Shown: positions 52,905 through 60,909 of the stretch, in pieces
Position numbering within the stretch: position 1 is the stretch's first letter
Layout of the letters: the number at the start of each line of letters is the position of its first letter
Assembly (NCBI RefSeq): GCF_008386635.1
Contig: NZ_VUOE01000001.1
Span: 1,426,001-1,490,000 of the forward strand
DNA from: Maribacter flavus
GTDB taxonomy: Bacteria > Bacteroidota > Bacteroidia > Flavobacteriales > Flavobacteriaceae
Reading direction: 5' to 3'
DNA length: 64,000 bases
Position numbers and translations under genes: made by a program
The notes under the pieces: generated by a model
Told to the model about the DNA's origin: nothing
The model's input: the letters and a program-made list of their open reading frames with translations, nothing else
Database searches by the model: none

Positions 52905-53228
52905 TTCTTATTAGTATTAGCTTTGTTCAAAAATACTATTATTCTTTATTTCATAGGCTTATCTTATCAACATCTTGGCCCTTTTAATATCCATATTAAA
53001 ATTTGGGGATTCATAAAGTTCTTAATCATATTGTTTTATGTATGATGAAAATTAAAATAGTTGAGGGTTTCAGAAATGAAATATCAATTACAAGGATTGC
53101 CTATTATAAACACTTAAACGACTTATTTTTGATACTATGGTGACTTAAATTCCTATGCTTTATTACCAAATTCCATGAAAATCTTGCGAAAACATTGAAA
53201 ATACACCTTGTAGTATTTTTTTAATACA
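52905..53228. other. 324-base A+T-rich spacer between rfbA and the cassette
   Basis: No ORF or RNA gene is supported. Apart from the promoter box at 52928-52935 it holds only A/T-rich sequence and a weak hairpin near 53211-53225 (GTATT/AATAC). It marks a module boundary in the locus. Confidence 0.5.
52928..52935 (-). promoter_or_regulatory. -7 promoter box of the six-gene CMP-sugar cassette
   Basis: TATTTTTG on the minus strand, 23 bases before ATG 52904. It supports separate transcription of the cassette from rfbAB. Confidence 0.45.
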
Positions 53229-54089
53229 TTATGGTATCAAACTCATTAAATATTGACCGTATCCGCTTTTAAGCAGAGGTATTGCTAATTTTTTCAATTG
53301 TTCCGCACTAATAAAACCTTGTTTATAAGCTTCCTCCTCGATACACCCTATTTTTAAACCCTGTCTATTTTCAATCACCTGAACAAACTGTGAAGCCTGC
53401 ATTAAAGATGTAAAGGTCCCGGTGTCCAACCATGCCGTGCCTCGGTCCATGACAATCACATGTAACCTCCCTTTTTTTAGATATTCCTTATTTATATCTG
53501 TAATCTCCAACTCCCCCCTATTGCTTGGTGTAACACTTTTAGCAATTTTAACAACCTCATTATCATAAAAATAAATTCCAGGAACCGCATAATTTGATTT
53601 AGGTTTGTTTGGCTTTTCCTCAATACTTATAGCTTTTCCTTCTATGTCGAATTCGATTACCCCGTATCGTTCTGGATCGCCCACCTGATACGCGAAAATA
53701 ATACCTCCTTCGGGATTGTTATTTGCTTTGAGAAGAGTTGATAATCCTGTGCCATAAAAAATATTGTCCCCCAAAATAAGCGCTACCTTTTCATTCCCTA
53801 TAAAATCAGCCCCTAATATGAATGCCTCGGCTATTCCATTGGGTTTCTCTTGAACTTCATATTTAAAAGAACAACCAAGATTAGAACCGTTACCCAACAA
53901 GTTTTGGAACAGGTGTAAATCTTTATGGGTCGTAATAATCAGTATTTCCCTAATACCAGAACTAATCAAGGTTGAAAGAGGATAATAAATCATGGGTTTG
54001 TTGTACACAGGCATCAATTGCTTGCTAACGGACAAAGTCAAAGGATAAAGTCTTGTACCTGAACCACCTGCTAAAATAATTCCTTTCAT
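53229..54089 (-). CDS. rfbA: glucose-1-phosphate thymidylyltransferase
   Basis: 286 aa, normal RmlA length. [16 protein letters not shown] (nucleotide loop), [26 protein letters not shown] and [10 protein letters not shown] are all present. It makes dTDP-glucose. It follows rfbB by 9 bases. rfbC and rfbD are not found, so only dTDP-4-keto-6-deoxyglucose is implied by the local genes. Confidence 0.95.
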   Translation of the reverse strand: MKGIILAGGSGTRLYPLTLSVSKQLMPVYNKPMIYYPLSTLISSGIREILIITTHKDLHLFQNLLGNGSNLGCSFKYEVQEKPNGIAEAFILGADFIGNEKVALILGDNIFYGTGLSTLLKANNNPEGGIIFAYQVGDPERYGVIEFDIEGKAISIEEKPNKPKSNYAVPGIYFYDNEVVKIAKSVTPSNRGELEITDINKEYLKKGRLHVIVMDRGTAWLDTGTFTSLMQASQFVQVIENRQGLKIGCIEEEAYKQGFISAEQLKKLAIPLLKSGYGQYLMSLIP

Positions 54090-54098
54090 TGCAACTTT

Positions 54099-55169
54099 CT
54101 ATTGCTTATAGCGCATTTTGTAGTAATCTTGGTATTCTCCAGAGTTTACATGATTAAGCCAATCATCATTTGCCAAATACCAATCTATAGTCATTTCTAG
54201 TCCTTCTTCCAATGTTACGGAGGATTTCCAGCCCAATTTTTTATTGATTTTTGTTGCATCAATTGCATATCTCAAATCATGCCCCGGCCTATCCTTTACA
54301 AAAGTTATTAGTTTTTCAGACTCCCCTTCATTTCTAAAAAGTCTTTTGTCCATCAAACTGCAAAGCAATTTTACCAAATCTATATTTTGCCGTTCATTAA
54401 AACCTCCAATGTTGTAAGATTCTTTATTTATTCCCTTGTGGTATACCAGGTCAATAGCGTTTGCATGGTCTTCTACGAAAAGCCAATCCCTTGTGTTTTT
54501 TCCATTTCCGTAGACTGGCAAAGGTTTGTTTTGGATAATGTTGTTAATAAAAAGTGGTATCAGTTTTTCGGGAAATTGGTAAGGTCCGTAATTATTGGAA
54601 CAATTTGAAATTACATATGGCAGCCCATAGGTTTCCCCATATGATCTTACAAAATGATCAGAACTTGCTTTAGAAGCCGAGTAGGGAGAATTAGGTTTAT
54701 ATGAGGTTTTTTCAGAGAAAAATCCAGTATCACCTAATGATCCGTATACTTCATCAGTGCTGATATGATAAAATCGTTTTCTTTCATAATTTTTTTTCCA
54801 ATTCTGTTTGGACGCATTCAAAAGATTTACGGTCCCAAGAACATTTGTTTTTACAAATTCCAATGGTTCTTCTATAGACCTATCCACATGAGATTCTGCC
54901 GCAAGGTGAATAACCCCGTCAAAATTCCAATTTGAGAAAAGGTCATTAATAAAGTACCCATCAGCTATATCTCCCTTGATAAATCTATAATTGGGATAGT
55001 TTTCAACATCCTTTAGGTTTTCAAGATTGCCCGCATACGTTAACTTATCCAAATTGACAATCAGGTAGCCAGGATAAGCCATAACCATTTTTCTTACAAC
55101 GTGGGAACCAATAAAACCTGCCCCCCCCGTAATTAAAACAGTGTGATTTTGTCCATGGCTTATAGGCAT
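54099..55169 (-). CDS. rfbB: dTDP-glucose 4,6-dehydratase
   Basis: 356 aa extended SDR. The NAD site is GGAGFIGSHVV, FYHISTDEVYG carries the Thr-Asp-Glu catalytic set, and the active-site YSASKAS supplies Tyr and Lys. It converts dTDP-glucose to dTDP-4-keto-6-deoxyglucose, a precursor of rhamnose, fucose-type and amino deoxysugars. One base separates it from the Wzz-like gene upstream. Confidence 0.95.
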   Translation of the reverse strand: MPISHGQNHTVLITGGAGFIGSHVVRKMVMAYPGYLIVNLDKLTYAGNLENLKDVENYPNYRFIKGDIADGYFINDLFSNWNFDGVIHLAAESHVDRSIEEPLEFVKTNVLGTVNLLNASKQNWKKNYERKRFYHISTDEVYGSLGDTGFFSEKTSYKPNSPYSASKASSDHFVRSYGETYGLPYVISNCSNNYGPYQFPEKLIPLFINNIIQNKPLPVYGNGKNTRDWLFVEDHANAIDLVYHKGINKESYNIGGFNERQNIDLVKLLCSLMDKRLFRNEGESEKLITFVKDRPGHDLRYAIDATKINKKLGWKSSVTLEEGLEMTIDWYLANDDWLNHVNSGEYQDYYKMRYKQ

Positions 55170-55170
55170 T

Positions 55171-56169
55171 TCATAAAATTAAGGTTTTTGATTTCTGGTT
55201 CAGGTAAACTAAGAATGAAACAAAAAGGAAGACAACGATCAGAATTGAAGGAATGAGGACAAGATTTTTTCCGAAAAAGGATTTTTGAACCTCATGGGAT
55301 TTTCCAAAATTGATAATACTTATAGGTTCCGTCTGTTCTGCTAATTCCAACTTTTTGATTTCAATATCCCTTATTAAAAGATTCTTGTATTCAAAAAGAT
55401 CAGCAATATTTACTTGTTCCTGATTGTCCAAAATTATGCGTTCACTGGAAACAGCATTGTTCCTTGACGCCAAGTTATTGGTATAATTTGTAATGATTTT
55501 ATCAACCTGGTCCAACAAAAGTTCATTCTGTTCTATCCTTCCTCTAGCATTATTTCTGGATATCATAAGAACCTCATCAAAATATGTGCTGGAATTAATA
55601 TATTCCATCACTTTTTTTGCAAATTGAATCCCTAACTCTTTGTTTTTGTAATAAAAGGTTATTCGATGGTTAAATGAACTTTTATTTTCCAGTTCTGCCC
55701 TAACGATATCGGCAATGGCGTCGGTATTTTCAAAACTTTGCAATAGTTCAAGATATTGCATGTCCCTATCAGAAGTGCCCTCTTCAATAACCCTATTCAC
55801 GGTAATCTCCAATCCTGCAAAATCAACTTCTTCGATTCCTATTGACTCAAAAAAACTGCTATCCTTTGCATCTATATTTGCTTGTATTTCATCAATGACA
55901 TCATATAGATAATTTTTACTTTCCAACTGTGGTTTTACGATAACATCGGTTTTCTGCCTTTTGGTTACTATTTGGTTCAGTCCATATCCAACCGCAAAAC
56001 CTATAGCAGCTAAACCAATCAGTATAAAAATATTTCTTTTTAAATAGACAAATACCCGTAGAATAAATTTAAATAAAGAATCAAACCCTTTTCCTATAAG
56101 CTGGAATAACTGTCCCAAGTCGATTTCATCGGAACTGTTCTGATTTTTCATTGATTGATTTTCCGCCAT
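55171..56169 (-). CDS. Wzz-like chain-length determinant protein
   Basis: 332 aa. Topology is N-terminal TM (about 48-67, NIFILIGLAAIGFAVGYGLN), a long periplasmic helical region (about 75-300) and a C-terminal TM (about 303-325). This is the PCP/Wzz architecture without a fused tyrosine kinase. The Pro-rich TM2 motif of classical Wzz is not obvious. It heads the rfbB-rfbA pair and probably sets polymer length. Confidence 0.72.
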   Translation of the reverse strand: MAENQSMKNQNSSDEIDLGQLFQLIGKGFDSLFKFILRVFVYLKRNIFILIGLAAIGFAVGYGLNQIVTKRQKTDVIVKPQLESKNYLYDVIDEIQANIDAKDSSFFESIGIEEVDFAGLEITVNRVIEEGTSDRDMQYLELLQSFENTDAIADIVRAELENKSSFNHRITFYYKNKELGIQFAKKVMEYINSSTYFDEVLMISRNNARGRIEQNELLLDQVDKIITNYTNNLASRNNAVSSERIILDNQEQVNIADLFEYKNLLIRDIEIKKLELAEQTEPISIINFGKSHEVQKSFFGKNLVLIPSILIVVFLFVSFLVYLNQKSKTLIL

Positions 56170-56170
56170 G

Positions 56171-57850
56171 TTATGTGTTGAATATTTGCTTTAAAATACG
56201 ATCTGTAATCAAATAGGTAGGCTTTACACCGGTCGTTCCCAATCCACCCGAAGCCAAAGTACTTCCTGTCTCCAAAGGATTGTCCGAAGCATAATAGGCA
56301 TAGCGCACCTTTACATCTTCCCGTATGCTCTTTCTAATTTTCGAGGCCGATTGTATTGCTTTTTGATAATGTACTCCTTCCATTTCCAATCCTATAACGT
56401 TCCAAGTGGACTCATGAAAAAACTTCAGGATGTCCTTGTTCTGGAGCGAAGTCCCTAAAACGGTTACCATGGCCCCTTCATATACCTTCAGACCGTTTCC
56501 TTTAAAATCCTCGCTACACAATTCATTATTAAATGGATAATTGTCAGCCGTTCCTTCAAAAATATGTGCAGAAGGTATCATGATATCGCCCTTGCCCCCT
56601 TCCAAAATCCCGGCCTTACCCATGATGGAGACGGAAACCACATTCAAAAAAACTTCCTTCTCATCCATTTCATAAGGTTTAAGAAACTCATCTATGGTTT
56701 CAAAAGCCTGTTCTCCAAAGGCATAGTCCATCACAAATATAACAGGTTTTTCTTCTTCACCTGTACTTGGAAAATTATAGCAGCAGACGTTCTTATTGAA
56801 CATTCCCGTATCAAATATTTGGACGTCAATATTGGTACCAGAGGAATCCGCAATGGATATCATGCCATTGGCCTCTGCAAATTCACGTACCTTCAAGCGT
56901 AGGACCTCGTTGCCCGAAGCGCTCAAGGCTTCAAAAATTTCCAGTTTGCTAGTATTGGGAAACTCCTCTTTAAGGGCGTTGGTCGCGAAGAAGGAGTTCA
57001 TGACACTATGCATGTTGGCGGAAATAATATGTATCGGCCTTTCCAAGAGACCATGTTCTTCCAGGATCCCTTTAATGTGGTTGGCCCATCGTTCACCGTG
57101 GATGTGGTGTCCCAATCGCTCCCTCAGTAGGGCGCTAAAGGTTATGGAACGCTTCTCTCCCGTAATTTCCTCCTCTATGGCCAATTTTCCCAACCAATAT
57201 ACAATGCGCAAAAATCGTTCTGGGTCGGTTTCTGTTGTCAGTTTATTGTAAACATGCAATACTTCTCCAAAGGACCTTCCCAAAATATTGGCGGTATGTA
57301 TCAGGGCAATCTCCTTTTCAGATTGTTCCAACGTTTCCTTTTTAAGAAAAGCTTCCAGTTTTGACCAATCCCTGATGGTCTTATTGGATTCCGGTATCAG
57401 GACCTTCTTGCATATTTTTTCGGACTCAATGAACAAAAAAGTTAAATGGGTAAGAATGTCGTAGATATCCGATCTGCCCCGGGTAATCTCAATATTCATC
57501 TGCTCATCGTCTATTCGGTAGCAGTTTCGCCTTCTTTTTGGGGGGATTATTGGGTCTATGTGGGATATACCATAACCTTCGTCCGAGGTGAGATTTATGA
57601 ACCTACATTGTTCAATTCCTTCGGGAAGTCTTTCCAGAACGTACAGAAGTCCGTTGAGTTCCGCCTTTTCCTCCCCTAAGGAGCCATAAATTTCTGGTCG
57701 TAGGAGCAGAAGAGCATTTTTTAAGGCTTCGCCCGAAATACCCGTTGGTTTATAAAAGCCCCTGTTAAAAAGATGGCGCATAGTGATGTACATGCGCTCT
57801 ATGGCATTGGTGGATTCCTGCGCCCTGGTTGTTGTGACTGTTCTGCTCAT
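56171..57850 (-). CDS. DUF6909-like protein with nucleoside-phosphorylase-like C-terminus
   Basis: 559-residue soluble protein, conserved in Flavobacteriia by my recollection and of unknown function. The N-terminal half is helical and charged. From about residue 390 the sequence MGKAGILEGGKGDIMIPSA, then VIGLEMEGVHYQKAI, then YYASDNPLE recalls the phosphate/base-binding and ribose-binding (MEG) blocks of the PNP/MTAN superfamily. That assignment is mine and unproven. It is 1 base upstream of the Wzz-like gene and so may be co-transcribed, but it groups better with the GH3-M23-tatA neighbourhood. Confidence 0.72.
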   Translation of the reverse strand: MSRTVTTTRAQESTNAIERMYITMRHLFNRGFYKPTGISGEALKNALLLLRPEIYGSLGEEKAELNGLLYVLERLPEGIEQCRFINLTSDEGYGISHIDPIIPPKRRRNCYRIDDEQMNIEITRGRSDIYDILTHLTFLFIESEKICKKVLIPESNKTIRDWSKLEAFLKKETLEQSEKEIALIHTANILGRSFGEVLHVYNKLTTETDPERFLRIVYWLGKLAIEEEITGEKRSITFSALLRERLGHHIHGERWANHIKGILEEHGLLERPIHIISANMHSVMNSFFATNALKEEFPNTSKLEIFEALSASGNEVLRLKVREFAEANGMISIADSSGTNIDVQIFDTGMFNKNVCCYNFPSTGEEEKPVIFVMDYAFGEQAFETIDEFLKPYEMDEKEVFLNVVSVSIMGKAGILEGGKGDIMIPSAHIFEGTADNYPFNNELCSEDFKGNGLKVYEGAMVTVLGTSLQNKDILKFFHESTWNVIGLEMEGVHYQKAIQSASKIRKSIREDVKVRYAYYASDNPLETGSTLASGGLGTTGVKPTYLITDRILKQIFNT

Positions 57851-57863
57851 AAGAGATTTCCCG

Positions 57864-57871
57864 CAAAACTA
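57864..57871 (-). promoter_or_regulatory. -7 promoter box of the DUF6909-wzz-rfbBA run
   Basis: TAGTTTTG on the minus strand, 13 bases before ATG 57850. Confidence 0.4.
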
Positions 57872-57904
57872 CAATTATTATTTGGTATTGATATCGCCGT
57901 ATTT

Positions 57905-59401
57905 TTAGGCCATGAATTCTTTCAATTTATCGGCTACGCTTCGGTCGTTCGCCAAACGTTGTACCTTGTTCTGACCTCCTAGTTTCCCCATGGATTTCAT
58001 GTATTCCTTGAATCCGTTATGTCGTATACGAGTAATTTTAAGGGGTTGTAAGACCTTACCTTCTATCAAATCAAAGTAATAGCTGTTCTGTTGCTGTAAG
58101 GATTCGTCCAGAATTCTCTTGAAGGTATTCATGTCCGAAGGTTCCTTTTCGAATTCCACGAACCATTCATGATAGGGCAGCTCTTCGTTCTCCGGAGTAA
58201 TTTGGGGAGCAACCGTGAACTCGTTCATTTTGGCATCCGTAGCATTCATTGCCGTTTGCATCGCTTCCTCAACTTCCTTTGCGATAACATGTTCCCCAAA
58301 GGCCGAAATAAAATGCTTGACCCTTCCGGAAACAACGACCTTGTAGGGCTCCAATGAAACAAACCGAACGGTATCTCCAAGGTTGTATGCCCAAAGCCCT
58401 GCATTGGTGGATATAATCATTACATAATCCACATCTTTTTCAACTTGTTCTATGGTCAATCGTTGGCCCTCCTCTTTATGAAAATCATCAATCCTGATGA
58501 ACTCATATAATATCCCGGAATTCAGGAGCAACAACATGCCCTTTTCCATTTGGGAGTCCTGATAGGCAAAAAAACCTTCACTGGCAGGAAACAATTCTAT
58601 ACTGGCCACCTTCCTGCCAATGAGCTCCTCAAACTTTTTTCTGTAGGGTTCGTAATTGACCCCGCCATAAATGAAAAGCTCAAAATTGGGAAACAGATCT
58701 CCAATATTCCGATTGGTTTTTTCCTTCAACTTCTCAAAATACATTTGTACCCAGGAAGGAATACCCGCAATTACGGTCATATCCTCGTCCTTTGTTTCTT
58801 CAACTATGGTATTTACTTTGGTCTCCCAATCCTCGATGCAGTTAGTCTCCCAGCTTGGTAATCGGTTTTTCTGAAGATAATTGGGGACATAATGTGCGGA
58901 AATCCCGGAAAGCCTGCCCAATTTGATGCCGTTCTTTTCGGTAAGCTCCGGACTTCCCTGTAAGAAAATCATTTTTCCGTCTACAAAATCGGCCCTGCCA
59001 GTTTCATGGATATAACTGAGAATGGCATTTCTGGATGCTTCTACTTGGTGCTTTATGGATTCTTTGGTGATGGGGATGTATTTAGCGCCAGAAGTGGTTC
59101 CCGAAGTCTTCGCGAAATAAATGGGTTTCCCTGGCCATAAAATGTCCGGCTCTCCATCCACCACCCTATGCACATAGGATTTTAGTTCTTCATAGTCCCT
59201 AACGGGCACCCTTTCAACAAAGTCCTGATGCGTCTGGATACCATTAAAATCATGGTCCTCCCCAAATTTTGTACCGGACCCTTTGGCCACCAACTCCTTA
59301 AAGACCCTTTGCTGGGTTTTGTGCGGATTTTGAACCCATTTTTGGGTCTTGGCCACAATTCTTTTGGCGAAAATCTTGGCGGCAAAGGCTTTTAAGGACA
59401 T
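57905..59401 (-). CDS. GH3-like adenylate-forming enzyme
   Basis: 498 aa of the GH3 auxin-responsive-promoter family, acyl-adenylate-forming amidosynthetases first known in plants. Motifs are the ATP loop YFAKTSGTTSGAKYIPIT (about 105-122), ELFPASEGFFAYQ and the C-terminal VVVSGRVKHFISAFGEHV. Bacterial members are common, with unknown acid and amine substrates. It lies 5 bases after the M23 peptidase gene. Confidence 0.88.
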   Translation of the reverse strand: MSLKAFAAKIFAKRIVAKTQKWVQNPHKTQQRVFKELVAKGSGTKFGEDHDFNGIQTHQDFVERVPVRDYEELKSYVHRVVDGEPDILWPGKPIYFAKTSGTTSGAKYIPITKESIKHQVEASRNAILSYIHETGRADFVDGKMIFLQGSPELTEKNGIKLGRLSGISAHYVPNYLQKNRLPSWETNCIEDWETKVNTIVEETKDEDMTVIAGIPSWVQMYFEKLKEKTNRNIGDLFPNFELFIYGGVNYEPYRKKFEELIGRKVASIELFPASEGFFAYQDSQMEKGMLLLLNSGILYEFIRIDDFHKEEGQRLTIEQVEKDVDYVMIISTNAGLWAYNLGDTVRFVSLEPYKVVVSGRVKHFISAFGEHVIAKEVEEAMQTAMNATDAKMNEFTVAPQITPENEELPYHEWFVEFEKEPSDMNTFKRILDESLQQQNSYYFDLIEGKVLQPLKITRIRHNGFKEYMKSMGKLGGQNKVQRLANDRSVADKLKEFMA

Positions 59402-59406
59402 GATAA

Positions 59407-60276
59407 CTAATTGAAGTCTAAAAAATTCTGTGGGTCAACAGGATTTCCGTCATCCCAAAGCTCAAAATGCAAATGTGGACCCGTGGTCAATTCACCCGTA
59501 TTCCCAACAGATGCGATTACCTCACCTCCGCGCACTACCGTTCCTTGGAATTTAGCCAGCGATCCATTGTGCTTATAAACGCTCAAAAGACCATCCTGGT
59601 GTTCCAGGATTATAACATAACCCGTATCCGCCGTCCATTCCGAAAATATAACGGTGCCATTGGCCACGGCCTTTACAGGGGTATCAATGGGTGCGACAAT
59701 ATCCACGGCGTAATGCTTACTTTCCAAATCATATCCCATGGAGACGGTTCCTGTAACAGGAGGAAAAAGGACTAGATTTTTCCTATTGGTGTCCCGTTCA
59801 AATAGATTGTATTTGTCTTCAAGGGCAACTTCAGCCCTTAAAAGGGAATCCTCCTTAATGGGCGATAGGTCAACGGATGCGGGGTCCAGCTTAAATTGTT
59901 CGAACAAGGAATCCCTGTTGATTTCATTGTTCTCAATATCGCCCTTCAAAACCATACGGATATTATCTAAATACCTATTGGTATAATTAAGGGTTCTTAC
60001 AAGGGAGTCAGTCTTATAGGTAAGCTCTGTGGCCTGTCTTTTTAGGGCGGTGGAGGAGTATCCTGGTATATATTCCCTTAAAGGGGTAAATGCAATGAGG
60101 AGGATGGTAAGGCCAATAAGGGCAATCATGAAGAGTGATGCCGTTACAAAAACGTTCAATCGGCTCAACTTGAAAGATATTTTTTCCTCAAAAGTACTTT
60201 CGTTCAGTATTACCAAACGGTACTTGTGGAGCAGCTTGCGCTTTATTTCCTTTCTTCTTTTTACTTTTTTGGCCAT
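59407..60276 (-). CDS. M23 (LytM-type) metallopeptidase, membrane-anchored
   Basis: 289 aa from ATG 60276; an ORF extension to 60333 has no support. A basic N-terminus (MAKKVKRRKEIKRKLL), one TM helix (about 46-66), a coiled-coil-like stretch, then the LytM domain with zinc ligands in HYAVD and HLHFE, both complete, and GYVIILEHQDGLLSVYKHN between. It cleaves peptidoglycan crosslinks, or activates such enzymes. It is divergent from tatA. Confidence 0.92.
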   Translation of the reverse strand: MAKKVKRRKEIKRKLLHKYRLVILNESTFEEKISFKLSRLNVFVTASLFMIALIGLTILLIAFTPLREYIPGYSSTALKRQATELTYKTDSLVRTLNYTNRYLDNIRMVLKGDIENNEINRDSLFEQFKLDPASVDLSPIKEDSLLRAEVALEDKYNLFERDTNRKNLVLFPPVTGTVSMGYDLESKHYAVDIVAPIDTPVKAVANGTVIFSEWTADTGYVIILEHQDGLLSVYKHNGSLAKFQGTVVRGGEVIASVGNTGELTTGPHLHFELWDDGNPVDPQNFLDFN

Positions 60277-60433
60277 CTGAACAAAGATAAACTTAGAAAT
60301 GTAAACTAGTACGTTAAACCTAAAAATAAGCAACGCCTAAAGTCGCTATGCAATTTCCGTAAGATTATTTGATACTGATTTCAACCTTTCATTGCTTAAC
60401 GTTAATATTCTAGTTAGGTAAACTAGTTTTTAC

Positions 60434-60441
60434 TACATTTG
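60434..60441 (+). promoter_or_regulatory. -7 promoter box of tatA
   Basis: TACATTTG, exact TAnnTTTG match, 23 bases before ATG 60465. Confidence 0.45.
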
Positions 60442-60464
60442 TTATCCATTAAAGACTTTGTATT

Positions 60465-60650
60465 ATGACAGTAGCGAATATATTCTTGGCAATAGGCCCA
60501 TGGCAGATAGCAATAGTTGTTTTGGTAGTTCTTTTGCTTTTCGGTGGTAAAAAAATTCCCGAGCTCATGCGTGGCCTTGGCAGCGGAATCAAGGAATTTA
60601 AGGATGCTTCCAAAGAGGACGAGTCCCCTGAAAAAGAAAAAAAGGAATAA
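60465..60650 (+). CDS. tatA: twin-arginine translocase subunit TatA
   Basis: 61 aa. A short N-terminal membrane helix ([30 protein letters not shown]) containing the hallmark FGGKKIPEL hinge, then an amphipathic helix and an acidic/basic tail. It forms the pore of the Sec-independent export system for folded proteins. tatC is not here. It is monocistronic, ended by its own terminator. Confidence 0.95.
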   Translation: MTVANIFLAIGPWQIAIVVLVVLLLFGGKKIPELMRGLGSGIKEFKDASKEDESPEKEKKE

Positions 60651-60671
60651 ACATACATTCGAATACACTGA

Positions 60672-60708
60672 AAGGGCGTTATCCAATTGCGGTTAACGCC
60701 CTTTTTTT
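60672..60708 (+). terminator. terminator of tatA
   Basis: Arms AAGGGCGTTA and TAACGCCCTT with an inner TCC/GG extension, followed by TTTTTTT, 21 bases after the stop. Confidence 0.85.
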
Positions 60709-60830
60709 GTTGGATCTTTAATCATTAAATATGTTGTTGAAACTTCTTTGGACCCACGCATTTATTTAGGCTACACGACAAAAAACACCCCTTTCACAAC
60801 AAAAAATAATCCATTATTGCCTTTAAAGGT

Positions 60831-60897
60831 ATTTTCGAAAATAAATCCGTCCAAAACTTGTTATTAGACAACTAGTTTGTGAACGATTTTCGAAAAT
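60831..60897. repeat. two identical 12-bp palindromes upstream of the OmpA-family gene
   Basis: ATTTTCGAAAAT at 60831-60842 and again at 60886-60897, 55 bases apart start to start. A promoter-like TAGTTTG lies between (about 60873-60879), and the ATG of the next gene is 12 bases after the second copy. This arrangement suggests operator sites for a dimeric regulator. Confidence 0.55.
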
Positions 60898-60909
60898 GAT
60901 TTTTAAAGC

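Noticed and set aside
53211..53225. GTATT(T)nAATAC hairpin as rfbA terminator
   Set aside because: Only five A/T-rich base pairs and no G/C stem; not stable enough.
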